A stretch of DNA of 64,000 nucleotides from Nageia nagi. Lineage: Eukaryota; Pinophyta. A program made the position numbers and the translations under genes. Below the pieces are notes generated by a model, which was not told where the DNA came from, did not search any database, and was given only the letters and a program-made list of their open reading frames with translations. Where the stretch lies: the NCBI GenBank assembly GCA_050084985.1, contig JBITNC010000001.1:198276001-198340000 (forward strand), given 5' to 3'. Of the stretch, positions 58,090 through 64,000 are shown one piece after another (position 1 is the stretch's first letter; the number at the start of each line of letters is the position of its first letter).

Positions 58090-58930
58090 TGCTAACCATT
58101 GATCTTATGGTTCTAACTAGAATCTTCTTCTTTGTTGGAGTTGAGTCTTATGATGTTTCATTATCTTCAAGATATTCTATTTTATTTTCTTCTTCATCAT
58201 TATGGCTTTCATTATCTTCTTCTAGATCTTCATCCTCACCCTCTTCCTCTATGATAACATTTTTTGGATTTTCTAAATTTTTAACAAAATGCATTTATTT
58301 ACATTGATTATCATATTCAAATTCAACATTCTTTTGTAATTTTTGTGGTCCAAGTGATATTTCCCTAGTCTTGGATTAGGGGATTGACCTTTTCTTTACT
58401 ACTTTTCCATTTTTTATGTGCATCCATTCATCACTACTTGCCTCAGATTATGAGTTATTTTCTTTTTTAGGTTGAAATTTGGAATTGCTTTAATTTTGCA
58501 TTGATTATTTTTATCTATATACTTTATTCCATGTCTATTTTTGAAGTATACATTTTGGTTCCTTATGTCCCACTCTTATTCAACTTGTATAAAATTCATT
58601 AAAATTTTCATATTTAATTTCCTTCTTCCTAGATAATCCATCTTCATAGAATAGTTTAATATCATTTGGTAGATCCTTATTGAGTTTCACCTGCACACAT
58701 AACCTTGCTTCTAGTAACCTTTTATTTTCCAAGGTTATAGGATCCATAATGATGAGTTTACCAAAACCTCTAACCACCCCTTCAAAGATTTTATGGTGCC
58801 AAAATTTGAAGGGGAGGTTCAGTAGATTGACCTGTACCCAAAATGTGCAAATTTGAGTTGAAATTAGATTGAATTTTGGATCCCATTATTGTAAATACAA
58901 TCCTCTCTTACCGAACTAGGGGCCTCCTCT
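58090..58930 (-). pseudogene. LINE ORF1 remnant (DUF4283-zinc knuckle type)
   Basis: The minus strand reads TFWVQVNLLNLPFKFWHHKI, then FEGVVRGFGKLIIMDPITLE and EARLCVQV. This is the DUF4283 RNA-binding domain of plant LINE ORF1 ('W.+...+P...W....+..I....G.++.+D..T'). Then YENFNEF and GHKEPKC are left from the zinc knuckle, whose first two Cys are lost. The C-terminal part is strongly acidic (EEEGEDEDLEEDNESHNDEE, about 58260-58190). Stops are scattered. The open core is 58777-58580. Confidence 0.75.
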
Positions 58931-59289
58931 TAACATCTTTTAGTTTTCTTCATTAAGAAAAAAATTGAAGTTAATGAAATTATAAGGAAGTATCACAATT
59001 TGTATACTCCCCATTAGAGTCCATCTCCTTTTTACCTATGCTCAAATATCATCCAAGCTAGGTTGCACTCCCCATAGTTTATTTATTAGGCATTAGCTCC
59101 CCCTTTGCATAAATTTGGTCCTAAATCGAATTCAGAATATAAAGGTAAAGATTTTCACCTTGTAGGGTTGCATATATAGTCGAGCCTTGTTATTCTATAG
59201 GTTTAAGCTTGAAGAGGTCTCTCCAATCCATGGTAGCAAGTCCACCAATCGTTATCGAGCTGCATTAGCACCTACTATATCATAGGGGA
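58931..59289. other. Junction region between two LINE remnants
   Basis: No clear domain. A poly-A end was looked for and not found. Confidence 0.35.
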
Positions 59290-60300
59290 GGATGCACCTA
59301 TCTTCTTGCCCGCCTATCACACTCTTGTCAACATGTTACAATTTTGTATTTGCTTAATTTTATTTCATATTTTCTTAAGAAATATTTCCACCTCAGACTT
59401 CACAACCATAAAGGATTATCAGATTTATGAGGTTGCTTTTTTTTTTAATCCTAGGTCTAAAGTTTCACATTTTTGTAGTTGTTTTTCAAATGATATAAGG
59501 GCTTCCATCTAGTAAAGGTTCCTTTTTTAATACTAAGATTCATATTTAGTTGGAATAATATTAATTCCTTAGTATTTATTAGAGTAAATCATCTCTAGAG
59601 GTTGATTATTTAAGATTGTTGTATGTTAAAGTAATTTTTTAGATTTAATAATCATAATTTTGATTTTATATAGATTAATTGTTAAATTGGATACATTACA
59701 AAAAGTTAAAAGGATATTTAACTATTTTACAAGATTGTCATAATGTTTAGCCAACAAGATAATATCACTTGCATAAAGTACGAAAATAATGATAAATTGA
59801 CCTAACTTAATCTAAACATCATTCTAGTTGATTTATGTAAATGCTATATGTAATTAGGGATTAAATTCATCCTTGCATAACATCAATATTTTAATTAATT
59901 TCTTGAAACCACCCTAAACTAGTTTTGAGTTTGGCAAAAACTCACTCATAAAGCTTATAAATTGTAAACCTCAATTTAGAAGATGTTTCTAAGTTGACCA
60001 TACACTTTAAACATTTAACCTTGGGAACCATGTTAAAGGCTTTTTTAAAATCAACAAAGCAAGCAAGTAGATTTTCTTTATCACATTGATAGTTTTCAAT
60101 AATAATTTGAAAAGTGAGGATGCAATTAATTATTAAATGTTTATTTAAAAAATTAACCTAGTCTTTGACCATTAATTTATTGTTATCAAGCAATCCTTCT
60201 TTAAAAAAGATACTAGAAAGGGTTTGGATATGAAAGGCAAGGGTAGAGCCCCCAATTTTTAGAATTTTGCTTGGTATCTTTCAAGATATTTAACTTTTTC
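59290..60300 (-). pseudogene. Non-LTR reverse transcriptase remnant (second LINE)
   Basis: RT motifs in order on the minus strand: LLACFVDFKKAFNMVP (about 60060), VMQG*I*SLITYSIYINQLE (about 59860, the 'G+.QG..LSP.LF.++I+.L' motif), FVLYASDIILLAKH (about 59790, normally YADD) and LTINLYKIKIMI. A 'KSEVEIF' stretch (about 59400) takes the place of the usual 'LYG.E+W'. The VDF+KAFD form differs from the LDFEKAYD of common plant L1 elements, so it may be another clade. It lies upstream (in minus sense) of the ORF1 above, so it belongs to a different insertion. Confidence 0.72.
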
Positions 60301-61229
60301 TTTTGATAGTTTATTCATTTCATACTTAATGTCTTCTATAAAGAAAATTTTCTTTTAGGTATCTAGGAATTATATGTCTTGTGAGGTGTCCATATTTAAA
60401 GTAGAAACATAAATATTTTTGAGATTAAAGTTTCAACTTTTTATATAAATTTGAGGTTCAAATATCATTTTTCTAGATAATTTATTTTTCCAAAATTATT
60501 TTGGGTTATTTACATAAGTATGATAGTTTTTCATTTTTCTTGTATTTTGAATAATCTTAATATTTTCTCTAGTAATTTTATGTTCCACGTCATACCATCT
60601 ATTTTTTTCTCGATGATTATAAATGAAAGAGATTTAGCAATAATTTTTGTTGATGCAAATACATATTTTTTTGATGATTAAAAAGATCAACTATGAAAAA
60701 TATAATATTAAGAAATGAATTGAATGCATCTTAAAAATCCTTTGAAAGAACTCAAAATTATTTTATTTTAAATAAACAATCTTTGTAGTTCATAGTATTA
60801 TATTTATCTATTATGTCTTTCATGTTCATTATTTATCCAAATATCAAACTCCATTATTTTCTTAATAGAAGAAATTGAGAAAATAACATAGTTTATGGTA
60901 CTATTACCATTTTTGTGAAAAGTATTTACAAGAACTAGAAGTAGATTTAATTTTATGCATATGCAAAGTTAAAATTTAACACCCATATTGAATGTTTTTA
61001 GTCTTTTTAAACATTTATAGCCAAAATGTTTAGGGAAGTCAAATAGTTGATGTTATTTTTTAGTATTTCTAGATCTATTTTGTATAATCAAGAGATTGCA
61101 ACAGTAGTGTAATAGGGCTATAAAAGACCTTTTTGAAATACTTTAATGTAAAAGTTGGTGAAGATCCTTATAAACTTCACTTTTTGTATTAATACAAAAT
61201 TATCATATTAAAAAAAAAACTAACTATTT
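60301..61229. other. AT-rich region with a possible LINE tail at 61211
   Basis: No gene recognised. 'aaacttcactttttgtatt...' leads into nine or more A at about 61211-61220 on the plus strand, which could be the 3' end of a plus-strand non-LTR element. Confidence 0.35.
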
Positions 61230-62569
61230 TCTAACCATCACGTATGAAAAGTACCTATGTTTTTATTACCATAAAAAAAATATAATAGTAAAAATTGTAA
61301 ATTCATTGATTTTTTAAATATTCATCTATGATATTGATATTCATAAGTATTTTTTACATAAAAATATGTATGTATAATTAAAAATATTTATATTTATTAT
61401 ATTATAAAGCATACAAAAATTTAAACGTATATTGATGGGCCTTACAATATTAAAATCATCATAATATATTTATCGATGGGTAAAGGAAAATGTTAAATTT
61501 CAACCCTTCACGTATGGATAAGTTAATAATACCATGTGGCATATCTATTGGATCATGGCTCATGTTCTAGATCTTCATCACCAATTAAACCCATAAACCT
61601 CGATCTTCAGAATGTCCAAATCCCAATGGTAATAACATTGACCATGTCAATTGTAGCTTCAATTTTGGGCATTTCTTCTCTCACCCTCGTAAACTAACAT
61701 CTTCCACTTTAACTGTTAGATCATGGTAAGTGAAAGTATAGGCAGAGGTGGAGAGGCACTCCTTATCTAGAAGGGATATTTATTTAAGAGAAAGGGTCTA
61801 CTTGTTTTGGTTGTGTAGGGTAGAAATGCAAGTGTGAGTGAAGGGATTTTGTTATACTATGAGCTCTACATTTCTATGATCTTTCATCCCTTTTCAAGTG
61901 ATATTTCATGCATCAAATATGGGATGATGAAATTGAGTGAAAGGGCAAGGTATTCTAGAAAAATAATCGGATGATGTCGCTGGGTTTCTAGTGTTATCGC
62001 TAGGTTGAGGTTGGATTAATGGATCCATATTTTGGAGAAGCTTGTCATTTTTACTCTTTCAATTGGATTTCACCTTTGTTCATCATCATAGGTAAAGTAT
62101 AAGTTTGTATCCTTTGTAAATCCAATTTTGATAGGTCAAGGTCAATTAGGTCATTATCATCTTCATGTTATCGATTTCCTAAATTAGTAAATTTAATATT
62201 ATGTAAATAACCCTAATTATTATTATTTTAGTTATAACAATGACTTGAGCTTCAGCTTTTTGTATTTCTTCCTTTCTCATCCTCCTAAACTAATATGTGC
62301 CACATTACCCATCAAATCATGACAAGTAAAAGTATGGGTAGAGGTGGAGAGGCATTGCTTATCCAAAAGGGATATTGCTTTATGAGTTAGGGGTCTACTA
62401 GTTTTGGTTATGCAGGGTGGAAATGAGAGTGTAGGCATGTTAGAAGAGGATTATGAAAAACAAATGCAAGAGGTGATCAAGCAAGTAAGAAGCACCCTTG
62501 GGATGGAGAAATTTTATCCCAACATCAGCATTGCCATCATTGACCTCAGGGAGATCTCAAAAAACTAGG
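61230..62569. repeat. Region with a direct repeat of about 180 bp
   Basis: 61655-61830 and 62243-62435 share 'ggtagaggtggagaggca', 'aagggatatt' and 'gtctactagttttggtt' in the same order. No gene is seen; the repeated part looks non-coding. The rest of the interval is AT-rich. Confidence 0.65.
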
Positions 62570-64000
62570 TGGCCTTATAAAGCAATGTATAGGTCATATC
62601 TAGAAAAGTTAAATCCATGTAATCAATAGCTTCTTGCTCTAAGATAGGGATGATATTATTTATAAACATCAAAGTAGAATGATTATATTCAATTGTTATT
62701 TCAAATTTGCTCCAAACCTTTTAAAACCTTTTTAGAAACTTATCCAACCTTTCATTAAGCCCTTATTTTATGACATATTAATCTTCCCATGGAGAGGAAG
62801 ATCCACTTCCATTACCATTATCACCTTGACCTTTTAGTGCTTTATCATTCATGAAATCTTGAAATTGTTCAAACATAGATTTCATCTAAGAAGGATTCAT
62901 TTATGAAAAACTTGAATTACAATACTAATCCAATCCAAAAATATTAGGTATTTTAGTATAATTAATGAAAAATAAGTTATATAATATAAAAGAGTAGATT
63001 TCATAAATTTATTGATACTAAAAAATGACTTTACTCAATTATTTTAATATTATTGATAATAAATAATAATGTTAATTAAAGCATTAAAAGAGATAATTAA
63101 AATATAATATATCTAGCTTTTGACCTAATCAAATTTAAATTCAAATGAATAAAACTTATTTTTACTTATTTCATGTTGATCACAACAAATATTTGGTCTC
63201 AATAGGATCTAGACAACTCACTCTTGAAATTCAAACCTCTGTTCCTACCAAGTGTGGTATGTTGGTGTACCATTGTACATCAATGTATAATGTTGTAAGT
63301 GCATTGATGTACGACTATCCTTCCTTAAATCCTCTAGATTCACATGTATCATCAAGGTTTTTTACCAAGGTTGTTAGACCTAAATACAATATAAGAAATA
63401 AGGAATATAGTTAGCAATAAAGGTACAAATCTAGACTCAATAGGTAGCATTGAGGGATACCAAGTTATAAAGTATACCCTATTAGTGTATCAATGCATCT
63501 TTCAAGATCCAAATATGATCAATGCCACATTCTTTCTCCCTTGTATACATCAAACGTTCCTCCATTAACCAAGAAACCTTGTTAGCTAGCACTCCTTGGA
63601 CCTATCATCAAAATAATAGAAAGGAATTAAATTGCTCTTTAGTCCACAAATATGGAAAACTAAAGAATTGAATTACTTTAATTCTTAGATACCTAAAATA
63701 TAATTTTTAATTAAATATGATTTTTAATTAAATAGAAATTAAGTTTAGGTGTTAACACCTATTATGGAGATTATGACTATTGTTATAGATAACTACAAAT
63801 TATTATATATAATTATGAATTCTTGTTGTCAAACATATTTTATCTAACAAAAATAATATGATAATTTTTGAAATATTATGATAATCTTGGTGAACTCATC
63901 AAAGATTTATTAGGAATTCTAAAACTTATGGATAATAAAATAAAGGGAAACTTATGAAAATACCCTTATAAGTTCATGAAATCACGAAAAACACCCCTCA
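62570..64000 (-). mobile_element. Second copy of the G1 gypsy 5' end, cut by the window
   Basis: A diverged direct copy of about 4100-5460. On the minus strand, gag begins at 62885 (MKSMFEQFQDFMN..., with SSSPWED downstream) and reads to about 62570. 62886-64000 is leader/LTR, ending in the repeat seen at 5395 and 39140. It is older or more decayed than its size suggests: stops occur in gag. Confidence 0.65.

Noticed and set aside
1-64000. tRNA, rRNA, organellar DNA inserts or an intact single-copy host gene
   Set aside because: I looked for familiar tRNA arms, rRNA stretches, plastid genes and multi-exon host genes and saw none. A tRNAscan/Infernal run would be needed to exclude short ones.

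Overview
This is plant nuclear DNA: AT-rich, with no host gene that looks intact, and made almost entirely of nested transposable elements in different states of decay. The organism is a plant because the elements are plant types: Ty1/copia elements primed by initiator tRNA-Met, Ty3/gypsy elements, a CACTA (En/Spm) DNA transposon and LINEs. The captured gene pieces also look like plant cyclic phosphodiesterase, trihelix and PLS-type PPR genes. A large, slowly purged genome such as a gymnosperm's would fit, but that is a weak inference.

Layout. 1-1729 is the 5' end of a minus-strand copia element (C0) that runs off the left edge. 1840-5530 is a deleted minus-strand gypsy element (G1); its gag/LTR end recurs at 62570-64000. 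5540-10956 and 17643-20036 belong to a decayed plus-strand gypsy (G2). It is split by a 6.7 kb copia (C1, 10957-17642, TSD TATAT) and by a 2.1 kb non-autonomous LTR element (S1, 20037-22166, TSD AAAGA). 23590-26286 is a minus-strand gypsy gag region (G3), split by an 8.9 kb copia (C2, 26292-35178, TSD CCTAT). 35457-38751 is a second copy of the long G2-type LTR. 40208-57361 is a CACTA element with degenerate transposase genes and telomere-like tracts, itself split by an 8.8 kb copia (C3, 41098-49910, TSD ATATT). 57400-60300 holds pieces of two LINEs.

The most interesting system is the copia family C0-C3. All four have a PBS of the initiator tRNA-Met type. The three nearly complete ones have 488-506 bp LTRs, exact 5 bp target duplications, an AAGGGGGAG polypurine tract and an unusually long leader (about 3 kb) before gag. 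In C3 the leader carries a recognisable cyclic phosphodiesterase 3' end in sense and a trihelix DNA-binding segment in antisense. In C2 the same place holds PPR gene sequence. In C1 and C0 it holds less AT-rich segments that I could not identify. The leader is bounded by a splice-donor-like GAG|GTAAA just after the PBS and an acceptor-like TGTAG just before the gag ATG, so the variable cargo may sit in a leader intron. C2 and C3 also share stop codons at three positions of gag-pol, which suggests spread of an already defective lineage or repeated hits at mutation-prone sites.
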